In this document: positions 11,291 through 20,933 of the stretch, piece after piece
How the letters are laid out: each line of letters opens with the position of its first letter
How positions within the stretch are numbered: position 1 is the stretch's first letter
From: Gadus chalcogrammus
Lineage: Eukaryota > Chordata > Actinopteri > Gadiformes > Gadidae
Length of the DNA stretch: 64,000 nt
Assembly (NCBI RefSeq): GCF_026213295.1
Contig: NC_079419.1
Location: 21,703,180 to 21,767,179, forward strand
Direction: 5' to 3'
Program-made: the position numbers and the translations under genes
The notes under the pieces: generated by a model
The model's database searches: none
What the model was told of the DNA's origin: nothing
The model's input: only the letters and a program-made list of their open reading frames with translations

Positions 11291-11308
11291 TGATGGTTTG
11301 ATCGGAAC

Positions 11309-11480
11309 TTGTCTCCGGGCGGCCTCTGGATTGGAGAGATGGTCTCTTCACTCAGAGAACCAGGGTTACCACGTAACCCGAACGTTCTCTATCGTATCGA
11401 GACCATCTCTCCACTTCGTTACATATTCCATATGTACGGGGTAACTCTATTTCAGACACCCCGCCAGGAGACGGTGCCAC
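11309..11480 (-). repeat. DIRS-type terminal region
   Basis: Sequence downstream of the tyrosine recombinase gene (in its sense direction). It contains a near-palindromic GTTACCACGTAAC followed by CCGAACGTTCTC, resembling terminal repeats of fish DIRS elements. The other terminus is missing, so the assignment rests on position and composition. Confidence 0.45.
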
Positions 11481-11481
11481 C

Positions 11482-11525
11482 TAATAGATAGATAGATAGA
11501 TACTTTATTCATCCCTAGGGATGTG
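11482..11525. repeat. LINE-type 3' tail fragment with ATAG repeats
   Basis: (ATAG)n followed by ATACTTTATTCATCCC, the form of 3' tails of several fish non-LTR retrotransposons. A short insertion or tail only. Confidence 0.55.
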
Positions 11526-11768
11526 AAGTATACCCACCCAAAGAACTATTTACAAATGTACACTATTTACATGCCAATCTGGACGATGCCCCGCAAGGCG
11601 CAAAGGCCAAGCCCGAAAGGCAGAAGGCTGTTCCGGTGGGTCTGCCAGACGCAAAACCCGACGCCGGAACACAGGTATAGCCCCGCCAGGCGCAAGGGCC
11701 AACTCTGTGCAGATAAGCAGCCCAGGTCAGCCCGCAAGACGCAAGGCTGACCAATTGAGGGCTCAGGG

Positions 11769-12764
11769 TTACCTCTGAGTCCGAGCCACACCAAGTACCT
11801 GCTCCGCGATGGAGGGTCCCGCTGCCACATTCAGGCGGTAGAATCTGGTGAATGTGGAGTGGGAGGACCAAGTGGCTGCTGCGCATATGGTGGCGAGAGA
11901 GGCACCCCGCCACAAAGCCCAAGAAGTCGACACGCTGCGGGTCGAGTGTGCTCGAATCCTGGAGGGGGCAGGAGCACCCGAAAGGGTGTAACCTTGCTGG
12001 ATGGTGTCCACAACCCAGTGAGAAAGTCGACACTTCGACAGTGGTCTGCCCAAGCAACTAGTACGAAAACACACAAAGAGCTGGTCTGACTTTCTTAGCG
12101 GCTTAGTGCGCCGCATATACTCCGACAGGGCCCTTACCGGGCAGAGTGCTAGCTGGTCCGCCGCTGAGACAGGTAGGGACTGCAGCTCTATGCTCTGGGA
12201 CAGATGGAAGTCAGACAGAACCTTGGGCAAGAAGGCTGGGTTGGGGCGAAGAATCACCTTTGACCCCTCCGGAGAAAAAGTACAGCAGTCCCTGTGGACG
12301 GACAGCGCATGGAGCTCGCCTATCCTCCTAGCCGAAGTGATGGCCAAGAGGAAAGCTGTTTTTAGGGAGAGCCACTTTAGGTCCACATTGCCGAGGGGCT
12401 CAAAAGGCGGATGCTTCAGAGCTTCAAGGACAAGATACAAGTCCCAGGGTGGTACCTGAGGACCTCTACTGGACGCTGTAAGCCTTCGTGCCCCCCTTAG
12501 GTATCGGGAGATCATGGTGCAGCCATCCTCACTAATGGCAAACTCTCCGATATGGACTGCCTTGATAGCTGCCAGCATGCCTCTCAGGGTGACTGCAGAT
12601 TTACCGGCCTCCAACTGCATCTGCAGGAAGAGCAGGATGTCCTGGGTTGAGGCCAAGAAGGGGTCTGTTTGGTGTGCCTGGCACCACGCTGTGAAGAACC
12701 GCAATCGATAAGTGTAGGCTGCCCTAGTTGATGGAGCTCGGGCCTCCTGCATCGTCCGCACCAC
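11769..12764 (-). CDS. DIRS tyrosine recombinase
   Basis: DIRS retrotransposons insert their DNA with a tyrosine recombinase instead of a DDE integrase. The open frame of 331 codons shows the expected order: an N-terminal SAM-like domain (APSTRAAYTYRLRFFTAWC near residue 11) and a first catalytic Arg in ITSARRIGELHAL. An H-x-x-R box follows in AHSTRSVSTSWAL, and a C-terminal Tyr in FTRFYRLNV is a candidate nucleophile. The stop is at a normal distance after the Tyr. It follows the RT/RNase H reading frame on the same strand within about 40 bases, as in DIRS1-like elements. The frame is open throughout. The ATG at 12764 is plausible, but DIRS genes overlap and the true start is uncertain. Confidence 0.85.
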   Translation of the reverse strand: MVRTMQEARAPSTRAAYTYRLRFFTAWCQAHQTDPFLASTQDILLFLQMQLEAGKSAVTLRGMLAAIKAVHIGEFAISEDGCTMISRYLRGARRLTASSRGPQVPPWDLYLVLEALKHPPFEPLGNVDLKWLSLKTAFLLAITSARRIGELHALSVHRDCCTFSPEGSKVILRPNPAFLPKVLSDFHLSQSIELQSLPVSAADQLALCPVRALSEYMRRTKPLRKSDQLFVCFRTSCLGRPLSKCRLSHWVVDTIQQGYTLSGAPAPSRIRAHSTRSVSTSWALWRGASLATICAAATWSSHSTFTRFYRLNVAAGPSIAEQVLGVARTQR

Positions 12765-12800
12765 TGCCTCTGGTAACCCTAGGGCCAGGAGCCGGTCCCT

Positions 12801-14290
12801 CTAAGGGGCCAGGCTACCAGCCTCAGCCCTGCTGGGAAGGTGTGGAACAATTTCCCGCCTGCCTGGGACAGGAGGTCCCCCCTGAGAGGAAGCATCCATG
12901 GCTGACCCTCCAGTAGGGTAGGAATCATCGAGAACCAAGACATGTGAGGCCAAAACGGTGCAACCAGGATCAGCCTCACCTGTTCCATTTGCACCCTGTG
13001 CAGAAGGGCTTCTCAGGGAGAAGAAACATGGGCAATGAGAAGATTCTCTGGTCGCAAACAGGTCGACCTCCGCCCTGCCAAATCGGGACCAGATTCCCTC
13101 GACCACCTGGGGGTGGAGTCTCCACTCTCCTGGACTTGGTCCCCCTCTGGACAACATGTCCACCACCACGTTTAGGGGCCCTGGCACATGAACGGCCCTG
13201 AGTGAACTGAACTGTGGATGAGCCCATAGCCATAGAGCTGTTGCCAGTTTGCAGAGGGTTGGGGAGCCCAAACCCCCCTGCCTGTTGATGTACGCAGCTG
13301 TCACTGTGCTGTCGGTTCTAAATATGACATGCTGTCCCTTGAGCCGCAGCAGAAAGTGCTTTAGGGCTAGACAAACTGCCCTCAGCTCCAACAAGTTGAT
13401 ATAGTGAGACCCCGAGCGGCCCCTCCAGGATCCGTTGATACCCTGACCTTTGTGTACGGCTCCCCAGCCTGCTAGGGATGTGTCTGTAAATACGATCTGG
13501 CGGTGAGTCACTGACCCCATGGTCTGCCACCTCCTGATGTTGGCTGGGTCCCTCCACCAGCGTAGGGCTCTGTGGAGCCTTTGGGAATCCGTCACCTTGG
13601 CACGGGCGGGGCTCTGTGGACACAGGCCTACACTTAGGAGACACCTCTGAACAGGGCGCATGTGAAGAAGGGCCACAGGGAAAATCTGTACCATTGCTGC
13701 CATAAGGCCCATGAGTCTGAGGCAAACCCTCCAGTCCCTCTGAGCCCTGAGGGTGAAGGGACTGAGACAGGCAGCAAAGGACTGCTGTCTCGCTGGAGAG
13801 AGGGTAACAGTAGCCCTCCTGGAGTCTAACACCATGCCAAGGAAATTCGATACCCGGCAGGGTTGCAGCTTGCTCTTCTTGGTATTGAGGCACAACCCCA
13901 GACACTGAATGTGAGTCAATAGCAGTGCCACGTGTTGGCGACACAGCTCCTCTGAGTTTGCGCAGATCAGCCAGTCGTCCAAATAGTTCAGTATACTGAG
14001 CCCCTGCTGACTCAAGGGTGCGACTTTAAGCTGCTGATTACCAGGTGCATGGACTGCGTCCATGCACCTGGTAAAGGTCCGGCAAGAGATAGTCCGAACG
14101 GGAGGACCTGAAACTCGAAGATCCGACCCTCGAAAGCAAATCTCAGGAAACGCCAATGCCCTGGCCATATCGGAATCTGAAAATAGGCATGTTTCAGATC
14201 AATGGTCGCGAACCAATCCCCTGCCTTGATGGTCTGCCGAACCCGCGGAATCGTCAAGAACCATAAGAAAAATTTAACTTTAATATTCAA
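12801..14290 (-). pseudogene. DIRS reverse transcriptase-RNase H, 5' truncated
   Basis: The segment encodes the palm and RNase H parts of a DIRS pol. From 14290 downward comes the upstream RT core (GDWFATIDLKHAYFQIPIW), then after a frame change near 14150 the active-site box NYLDDWLI, a connection region and RNase H with FTDTSLAGWGAV and FRTDSTVTAAYINRQGG. The frame is then open to 12801. The 5' part of pol and all of gag are missing: similarity stops at about 14265, where a P-like fragment begins. A perfect 33-bp palindrome at 14040-14072 distorts the sequence just before the YLDD region. Reverse transcription in DIRS yields circular DNA used by the neighbouring recombinase; this copy is 5'-truncated. 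Confidence 0.85.
14040..14072. repeat. Perfect 15-bp-arm palindrome inside DIRS RT
   Basis: ACCAGGTGCATGGAC, then TGC, then the exact reverse complement. It lies within the RT reading frame and replaces normal RT residues without breaking the frame. Confidence 0.95.
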
Positions 14291-14760
14291 AGCCTAACAG
14301 ATAAAAAAAAACAAGATAATAAAAATGTTGAGTCTCTCTGAGGTATTTGTATGCCTTTGGACCATTGTAGATGGAGAATGAGTGCAAACTCTCTGCAGTC
14401 CTGTGTGAACTCATGGCCCTGCTTTGCCACAAAGTCCATCTTAAGATCTGAAATGTTATGAGCAAAGATGAATTAGTCCCCTTCAGATAATAACCAAGGA
14501 GTTTAATAAACAGTAACAGTAACAATAACATGTACATGAATTTCAAAGTGCTAATTATGTCTTACCTGAGTAGAATGCAAGCGTATCACTGAACTCTTCA
14601 TTAATGAGGTTATTCACCCTCAAATCCCCCAAAAGATCCTTCACTGTGGTCTTTGCCCTCTTTTATCGCTCCAGACTTTCCACTCTTGCCAAATGTTCAA
14701 TGACTTTGGCCTTAACATCAGTAGGAGAAGCAGGCAAGGCATAGCCATGATCCTAGTAGA
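14290..14760 (-). pseudogene. P-element/THAP9-like transposase fragment
   Basis: Two minus-strand exon-like pieces match the central part of P-type (THAP9-like) transposases. The upstream piece, about 14745-14572, has a coiled-coil segment containing DLRVNNLINEEF and ends in a GTAAGA donor. The second starts after an ATTTCAG acceptor near 14455 and contains a REFAL segment and, after a frame change, GPKAYKYLRET (near 14350). The N-terminal THAP zinc finger and the catalytic half are not present. It is a short relic bounded by the DIRS truncation at about 14265-14290. Confidence 0.55.
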
Positions 14761-14862
14761 AAGAGGGACGAACATGGTTTGAGTAATGTTTCACTAGACA
14801 TGGTCCTAGTAGAAAAAAAGAGGGATGAACATGGTTTGAGTAATGTTTCACTTCACAAACAT
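14749..14862. repeat. Tandem duplication, ~58-65 bp unit, two copies
   Basis: The unit ATG(G)TCCTAGTAGAAA...AACATGGTTTGAGTAATGTTTCACT occurs twice back to back with few differences. It is a recent local duplication at the end of the P-like fragment. Confidence 0.85.
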
Positions 14863-15342
14863 CACTTTGACACCAATAGTTTATGGCCCACATCCACATT
14901 CTTTCTTATAGTCATCAGCTATCAAAGCCAGTTTTTTGTGAGTGTGTTTAAAGAGCCCATGCCATTAAAATCACATTTTTCCTATTGTTTGTTAAATAAC
15001 ATAGGTCTGAATAAGTTTGTGAGCTGTGGTAAGTTTGAAATCTATGCAGTGTGTCTGCTGAATGCAATAGGCAATGAAAGGAAAAAGGCAGAAGAAATGA
15101 GCCGATCTGGATAAGGTGACACTGTGACGTAGCGTTGTCAAATTATTATTCATGGCCCTGCCCACTTGGTTGGTTCGTAACCACCCACAAGAATTCTGAA
15201 GGAGTCGTGATTGAGCTAGTGCTAAATGCTAATACGTGTACGGTAGTTGCTTAGTTCGTAGTAACAGGCTAGTTACAGAATTTTGAATGCAATGGCAGAA
15301 CGACATCGAACTACATGAACTGCGACATGCTGCCTGCCGCCG

Positions 15343-15412
15343 GTTGCCGCGAGGCACCACCGCCGCGAAGCACCACCGCCCGGCAGCGGGCAGCCGGGCG
15401 GTGGTGCCTCGC
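15343..15412. repeat. GC-rich imperfect palindrome
   Basis: CGCGAGGCACCACCG occurs near 15347 and its inverse CGGTGGTGCCTCGCG near 15401, with a GC-rich centre that repeats the GCACCACCGCC motif. It could form a stable stem and lies just outside the large foldback. Confidence 0.8.
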
Positions 15413-15439
15413 GCCGGCAGCAGGCAGCGCACGGTTCTG

Positions 15440-16372
15440 TCTACTACAGATTGATGTGGAAGTGGAAGAACCAGAGACGTCGGAGAACCCGACGAAGTCC
15501 TTTGTGATTCATTATATCGTCTGGACGTGCACACAGCTTTTGGCCGTGATAATATGTATTATTTGATATAGATATCTATGTATTATATGATATTATTTAG
15601 ATATAGAGCTCCAGGACTGTAATGCAAGTGTTGTACACTTCCTTGTTATTTGGATAACCGTTCTGCTGTTGGTGTGATGGCGCATAACACGTCGGACTCT
15701 CGTCTATGGTATTTCTACAACTAGACCCGTAGTGGGGGTTATCTCAGCCATGGTTGAGAATGAATTGGGGGAAAGGAACTTTGGCTTTGACTCCCTGAAG
15801 TCATGAACCACGACATGGAGGAGAAAGGGATTGTTGACCGCGGTCGTCTCCCGCCGGAGCCTCGCTGCCGATGGACCACCGCCTCGGCTTCAGGATGCGG
15901 TGATTAGCGCTGACCGCTGCCGAGGCGGCGGGAAGCAGGGCTCAAGCTGGATACATTCGCGGCCAACAATCCCTTTCTCCTCCATGTCGTGGTTCATGTA
16001 GCCTACTTCAGGGAGTCAAAGCCAAAGTTCCTTTCCCCCAATTCATTCTCAACCATGGCTGAGATAACCCCCACTACGTGTCTCGTTGTAGAAATACCAG
16101 AGACGAGAGTCTGACGTGTTATGCGCCATCACACCAACAGCAGAACGGTTATCCAAATAACAAGGAAGTGTACAACACTTGCGTTACAGTCCGGGAGCTC
16201 TGCTCTATATCTAAATAATATCATATAATACATAGATATCTATATCAAATAATACATATTATCATGGCCAAAAGCTGTGTGCGCGTCCAGACGACATAAT
16301 GAATCACAAAGGACTTCGTCGGGTTCTCCGACGTCTCTGGTTCTTCCACTTCCACATCAATCTGAAGTAGAC
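15440..16372. repeat. Long foldback: ~410-bp inverted repeat
   Basis: The left arm (about 15440-15843) is repeated in reverse complement at about 15957-16372 with high identity and a loop of about 110 bp. Shared landmarks include GAACCAGAGACGTCGGAGAACC / GGTTCTCCGACGTCTCTGGTTC and GGAGAAAGGGATTGTTG / CAACAATCCCTTTCTCC. No coding capacity. A transcript across it would give a long double-stranded stem. Confidence 0.92.
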
Positions 16373-16429
16373 GCGGTCGTTTGAGTTTCATAATAACCTA
16401 TCGTCTGGAGGCTCACACAGCTTTTGGCC

Positions 16430-16815
16430 GTGATAATATATATTATATATTATATGATATAGATATCTATGTATAATATGGGTTTCTAAGAGCCATTGCG
16501 ATACATCCACCGTAAACAGAGCGCATGGTACCGTGGCTACAAGCTGCTCAGGGCCAGGTGATAATATATATTATATATTATATGATATAGATATCTATGT
16601 ATAATATGGGTTTCTACGAGCCATTGCGATACATCCACCGTAAACAGAGCGCATGGTACTGTCAGTGGCTACAAGCTGCTCAGGGCCACACCCCCACCCC
16701 CCTCCTTGACCTGCCTTGACACGCCCAACGTATACAGAGCGCATGGTAGTGGCTACAAGCTGCTCAGGGCCACACCCCCACCCCCCTCCTTGACCTGCCT
16801 TGACACGCCCACCGA
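16430..16815. repeat. Tandem repeats of ~90-130 bp, three copies
   Basis: The segment from ATATATTATATATTATATGATATAGATATC through CAAGCTGCTCAGGGCCA occurs twice. A third partial copy shares ACAGAGCGCATGGTA...GCTCAGGGCCACACCCCCACC and the following CCTTGACCTGCCTTGACACGCCCA. Confidence 0.85.
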
Positions 16816-16972
16816 AAAAGCGCATTTGGGGGAAGCTCAATGTGCGACTGTTTCGGAGTGACTGTAACTCTGCACCACGGCTGAATTTCGGGGACGTCTT
16901 TGAATACTGTGTTTGTGGCCCACTAATACCTATATTAAAGCATCATAAAATAGAATGGCATGGGATCTTTAA

Positions 16973-17643
16973 TATGAGTGGCAGCAAAACAAGTGAGATT
17001 TTAATTTGTCCAGGAACATTATGATATGATGTTTAAAGTAGAAATACTCACATCATTAGGCTGAGGTTGTGGGTGTGAGGTTGTCATTTCTGGGGAATCC
17101 TTATAGGCCACAGACAGGCTTTCGTCAGCCCTGCCCTTTACCAACAGAAATGATGAGACATTATGCATAATACATAATACAATATATAAAAGGATAAGTT
17201 TGTTTGACGATTGAATATTTACATTTATGAATGCTAATAGCCTTATGATGATACACCTACTTTTTGGAGGTGAACCGGGAAGCTGAAGAGGGATGGAATA
17301 ACACCATCACGTAGTCTGACAATCTGACCTGAGTAGTATATACTAACCCCCCTCTGGGCTGGTTCCTATTTACAGCCACTTCCGGTTGGGGGGGGTGCAG
17401 GTAGGAACGGGGTTTATGATGGGCAATAAAACCATAAACCCCCCTGCATTGTTATGTCTTGTATAATGCCTGTGTTGTGCCTGTAGGGGGCGCAGGGGTG
17501 CTGGGATCTGTATAAGCATGGGTGTGTAATTAGTGCAGGGAGGTGTGTGTGTGGGTGTGTACCTCAAATAGTTTAAAAAGGGGTGGGACGACTGCTGTAG
17601 GGTCATAGCATTCAACAGGTTGTCGGCAGTGTTCTTTTCGTTC
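16973..17643. other. Left flank / presumed left end of the integrated virus
   Basis: About 670 bp without a gene. The proximal part (after about 17330, AGTAGTATATACTAACCCCC) may be the terminal region of the Maverick-like element. TATA-like boxes occur near 17510 (TGTATAAGC) and 17570 (TTTAAAAAGG), ahead of the first gene. I could not match it to an inverted copy at the other end (near 51.6 kb), so the terminus is not defined. Confidence 0.4.
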
Positions 17644-18472
17644 ATGGCCTGCTCATCAGAAGATACCCACGGATCAAACAGCGCTAATTGGATGTATAGG
17701 GACCCTCGCACCCTGTCGCCCCTGTCTTCTCCCACCATGGACTACTCTGCATCGAGCATTGTGGACGCTGAAAGCCAGTTGTCTGAGGGTACGTCCAGTT
17801 TTAGTACACCTGTGTCTAACTGTCAATAGTGATGGAGATGCGGCACTGCTTAATGCTCCACTCAAAAGAACGAGGCCTGTTTCAGGCTTGAGAGACCGGA
17901 GTGCAGGGGATTCATTCACACACGTTGGCGAATACGGCTTGGAGTACGTAATATCATGGGTCGATGGATGTGTTATTTTGAAAGTTAAAGATTGTGCTAC
18001 AGAGTGGCGGTTGAACGTTCATGAGTGGGATTTTTTCTTTGAGAATTTTTGCCCCATGCTAGACGGTGTCCGGGGCACATGGCATGCAGGAACCCATGTA
18101 TTCCAATGGACTTTTCAGTATGAATCGAGGATTCATCGCATGGACGCAAACTATCATACGAAGAGGCCCCAGGAGTTCATTTTTTTCAGAGGCTGTGTTG
18201 ATACAGACGAGCTACCACAGTGCTATGATATGCATTGTATCGGTAGCTCTCCTCTACGCACCAGTGTTTTAAAAGCTGCTGATTATTTTGATAATGTCTT
18301 TTTCATTCAGTGGGCTGATTTGTCAGCACTACGTGCAATTTTTGCAGAGATTGATTCATTGGCTAAGACGAATGAAGATCCATGGAGCACAACTGATGAT
18401 GAATACAGAATGCGCCTGTTTGAGTCGACTGGGGTTGATGATGGGGTATATGGTGTGTTTGAGTATGTTTAG
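17644..18472 (+). pseudogene. Viral gene of unknown function, possibly PC4-like (frameshifted)
   Basis: The first frame starts at ATG 17644 with a Ser/Thr-rich acidic N-terminus and stops at TAG 17827-17829. A second frame overlapping from 17759 continues to 18472 with about 210 further residues, so one frameshift probably splits a single gene of roughly 270 residues. The segment YVISWVDGCVILKVKDCATEWRL followed by WDFFFENF (about 17944-18048) has the strand-helix pattern of PC4-type single-stranded DNA-binding/coactivator domains, but the match is weak. It is the first gene of the plus block, preceded by TATA-like sequence. A short intron between the two frames was considered, but it does not restore the frame. 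Function unproven. Confidence 0.5.
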
Positions 18473-18695
18473 GGCTATGTTAGCATTAGAAAATGTCTTA
18501 GAGGTATAAGAAAGTGGGCTACATGATAGTAGTATTAAGTGTGTTTTCTTTTCCTTTTTTAAATGTGTTTTTGATAGGATATTCATAATATTAATGTGTG
18601 TTGTGTGTTTTATTTTTTTCATATTCTAATGGTATATTTTGATACGCTATGCAGCACAGGTCAATGATGAACATGTACAAAGTGGGGGCGTGGTT

Positions 18696-19130
18696 ATGGA
18701 GACTGGTGATTTAAAGGCCGTACAACCCGGACCCAACTGGCTTCAGGAGTATGCCATCTATCTGACCGGATTGAATCTGTCCTTCACTGTCCTACACATC
18801 GGAGAGGACAGTGAGACGGAGGTGGACACTGCTTTGAGAGATGACGGATGGCCTGTATCGACACAGATCCGTTTAAACCCTGCGTCGCTGGCTGTTCTGC
18901 GATATACCACGGGCATCTGTGTGGTAGCCATCATCACCCAGAAGAAGCAAGCGGATTGCTGGGGCTGCCAATGTGATTGCCCAAGTCAACGACACCATTC
19001 CTGCATGGAAGGATCGACATATCATCACTACGAATCCCATTACTACGACATATGGGATATGTTGGATAGATACCCCTTCCTGCTACTTTTAGAAACTGTT
19101 TTAAAGAATACCACTAGGTTGACTTTTTGA
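18696..19130 (+). CDS. Viral hypothetical protein, Cys/His/Tyr-rich C-terminal half
   Basis: Not recognised. The first ATG in the open frame is at 18696, giving 144 residues; the frame is open further upstream to 18639 and a CAG acceptor-like site lies at about 18655. The middle is hydrophobic (ASLAVLRYTTGICVVAIIT). It is followed by a cluster CWGCQCDCPSQRHHSC that could bind zinc, and an aromatic tail with YHHYESHYYDIWDMLDRYPF. It lies between the PC4-like gene and the Bcl-2-like relic and is uninterrupted, so it may be complete. Candidate roles such as transcription regulator or late accessory protein are guesses. Confidence 0.5.
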   Translation: METGDLKAVQPGPNWLQEYAIYLTGLNLSFTVLHIGEDSETEVDTALRDDGWPVSTQIRLNPASLAVLRYTTGICVVAIITQKKQADCWGCQCDCPSQRHHSCMEGSTYHHYESHYYDIWDMLDRYPFLLLLETVLKNTTRLTF

Positions 19131-19135
19131 CTTTG

Positions 19136-19711
19136 ATGGAGTGGTCGATTCTATGCTATGTGATTCATTATGCAACACCTATGATACTGCTAAACGGGAT
19201 TTTTGTAAGCAGCGATGGTGTGACCCCTGAACATCAGCTTATGATATATGAAGCCGTACAAATGTGGCGTAGTACATTGTCGTTAGGTAATACATAGCCT
19301 GGAGTCAAGCGTCGTTTATAATGGAGATTTTGTTTTCTTATGCTTATGATGCGGATAGCAAGTCTTTATCAGATAGGCGTTTGTCTTATATCAAATGTAT
19401 GTATAAGGATTGGAATGATTTGGTCATAAAAGCCTACTGATCTTATGTTAGCTGCTATATTTACCCATTTCTCTGACGGGGCGTGTTTTACCGTCGGACA
19501 TGTCATGTGTATATGTGCTTTTGTATCGGATGTCTTGAAGTTGAATAATGCTAAAAAAGCAGAGTGTCATAGAATTGCTCGTATGATGTCTTGTAAAATG
19601 GTGCAGAAAAATAAAACTGCCTTTAAACTATATCTGAGCATTGTTATGAGTGGGCAGACATTTAAAATAAAAGGATGGATAACTCTGATCAGTGTTTCAG
19701 TCAGGGATTAA
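19136..19711 (+). pseudogene. Bcl-2-like protein relic (proposed)
   Basis: Three consecutive open pieces in different frames (19136-19297, about 19320-19438 and 19445-19701) look like one decayed gene. The third contains FTHFSDGACFTVGHVMCICAFV, spaced like the BH1 helix pair of Bcl-2 proteins. It continues through a helix with RIARMMSCKMVQ to KIKGWITL, where a BH2-type Gly-Trp is expected. The second piece ends in a helical segment with YIKCMYKDWNDLV. Bcl-2 homologues in DNA viruses block apoptosis of the infected cell. Similarity is judged by eye, so confidence is modest. Stops and frame changes make it non-functional, and a hAT element is inserted at its 3' end (19702). Confidence 0.4.
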
Positions 19712-20898
19712 AATTAACGACGTCCCATCGTCCCGGGGACGTAATTAATTGTCATCGGGAGGATTTTTATTCTCTCTCGGGTCGACTTCGGGACGAAGAG
19801 AATTTTGCGGGCACTGACTTCATTTTTCTGTTTAAGTTTTCAACACTTTCTGCGATGTTCGCGATCGGTGGAAAATACTTATTTAATGGAAAGGGCTTTG
19901 TTCAATTAGCTGGCGCGGTCGCGTTTGTGTTGTTCAGTGAGACAGCTGGGGTAAAATCCCCCGTTCGTCAGGCTTTCTTGGTTCACTGGAGAAGGCGGGG
20001 CTGCGCACGGAGTCAAAAAAGAGATCGGGAGACTTCCCGATCTCCAGCCTATGCTGCAGAGCGAATTTAAATCGCCGGCAGAACGGCCTGGGGGTCTAAC
20101 ACCGTCATTCATCTAAATTTAATTTATCTAAATTTCATATATATACATAGCATTTCACATTAATCGCAATTATTACATGGGTCTTCTCAATGCCATGGAA
20201 CACTTGCATGGGACCTTCACAACTTCCGGTGGTTAATTATATTTGATAATTCACCGTTGCTAAGTACAATCATGAGTATAATTGACCGCTGTCAAGGAAA
20301 ACAACAGATTTTTCGCCTCTAATGAAACCCCACTCCGCAACTACCGGTAACTTGTCAACCCCAGCGTCTTCGGCTGCTGCGTTGTCTCTTTGCAGACAGC
20401 GCAACACCTCTACCCAAGCCCCCCCCCTTGAACCGCGGAGCCGTCGCATTTACATCAGAATGAAACCCAATAAACCGCCAATGTGTGTAGGGTCCGGAAT
20501 TGGGGTTCAAGCTCAAGCAGGCAAAAAAAAAACTCGGGCAGTGTAAACGTGCGGACCGTGCCGCAAAAAAGGCGTGCATAAGATGGCATATTAGGCAGTC
20601 TCGCGCTGCTCAAGAGGCAAGCAGTGCGAGAGCCTGCTGCTCTGCGATCACCGGCGCAAAATTGTGGTAACATAGATAGACCACAGTTCTGCGAGAGTGT
20701 TGTTTGTCATCTGGAAATAAATATATTATTTCATCAACATAATGTATTGTGTTTTTATTATATTATCAGTAGGCCTAAGTAACGACTCAAAATGTAAAAA
20801 ATATTTATGGGAAAAATTCGGGACGATTCGGGACGGTTCAAAATGTTTTTCGGGACGTTTCCGGGACGGAGGTAAAAAAAAGTTAATTTTAACCCCTG
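19702..20898. mobile_element. Non-autonomous hAT element inserted in the virus
   Basis: The ends are CAGGGATTAAAATTAAC and, inverted, CAGGGGTTAAAATTAAC. They are flanked by an exact 8-bp duplication GTTTCAGT (19694-19701 and 20899-20906), the hAT hallmark. The interior has CGGGACG-rich subterminal segments at both ends and no transposase. It separates the Bcl-2-like relic from the integrase gene. Confidence 0.93.
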
Positions 20899-20933
20899 GT
20901 TTCAGTATTCGTTTTTTGTCACAGGCATACGAC

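Larger units (their letters stand above)
14952..16968. mobile_element. TTAA-flanked non-autonomous DNA element
   Basis: The left end reads AGAGCCCATGCCATT and the inverted right end AGATCCCATGCCATT. Each is bordered by TTAA (14948-14951 and 16969-16972), the target used by piggyBac and Kolobok elements. The ~2-kb interior is non-coding and contains a long foldback (15440-16372) and three tandem copies of a segment with ACAGAGCGCATGGTA (16511, 16641, 16731). Parts of the interior recur inside the element at 46790-48196. The superfamily is inferred from the target site only. Confidence 0.65.

Noticed and set aside
17790..17829. A 40-base intron joining the two frames of the first viral gene
   Set aside because: GTACGT and CAATAG could serve as splice sites, but the join does not lead into the long downstream frame, and the length is below usual vertebrate introns. 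A simple frameshift is more likely.
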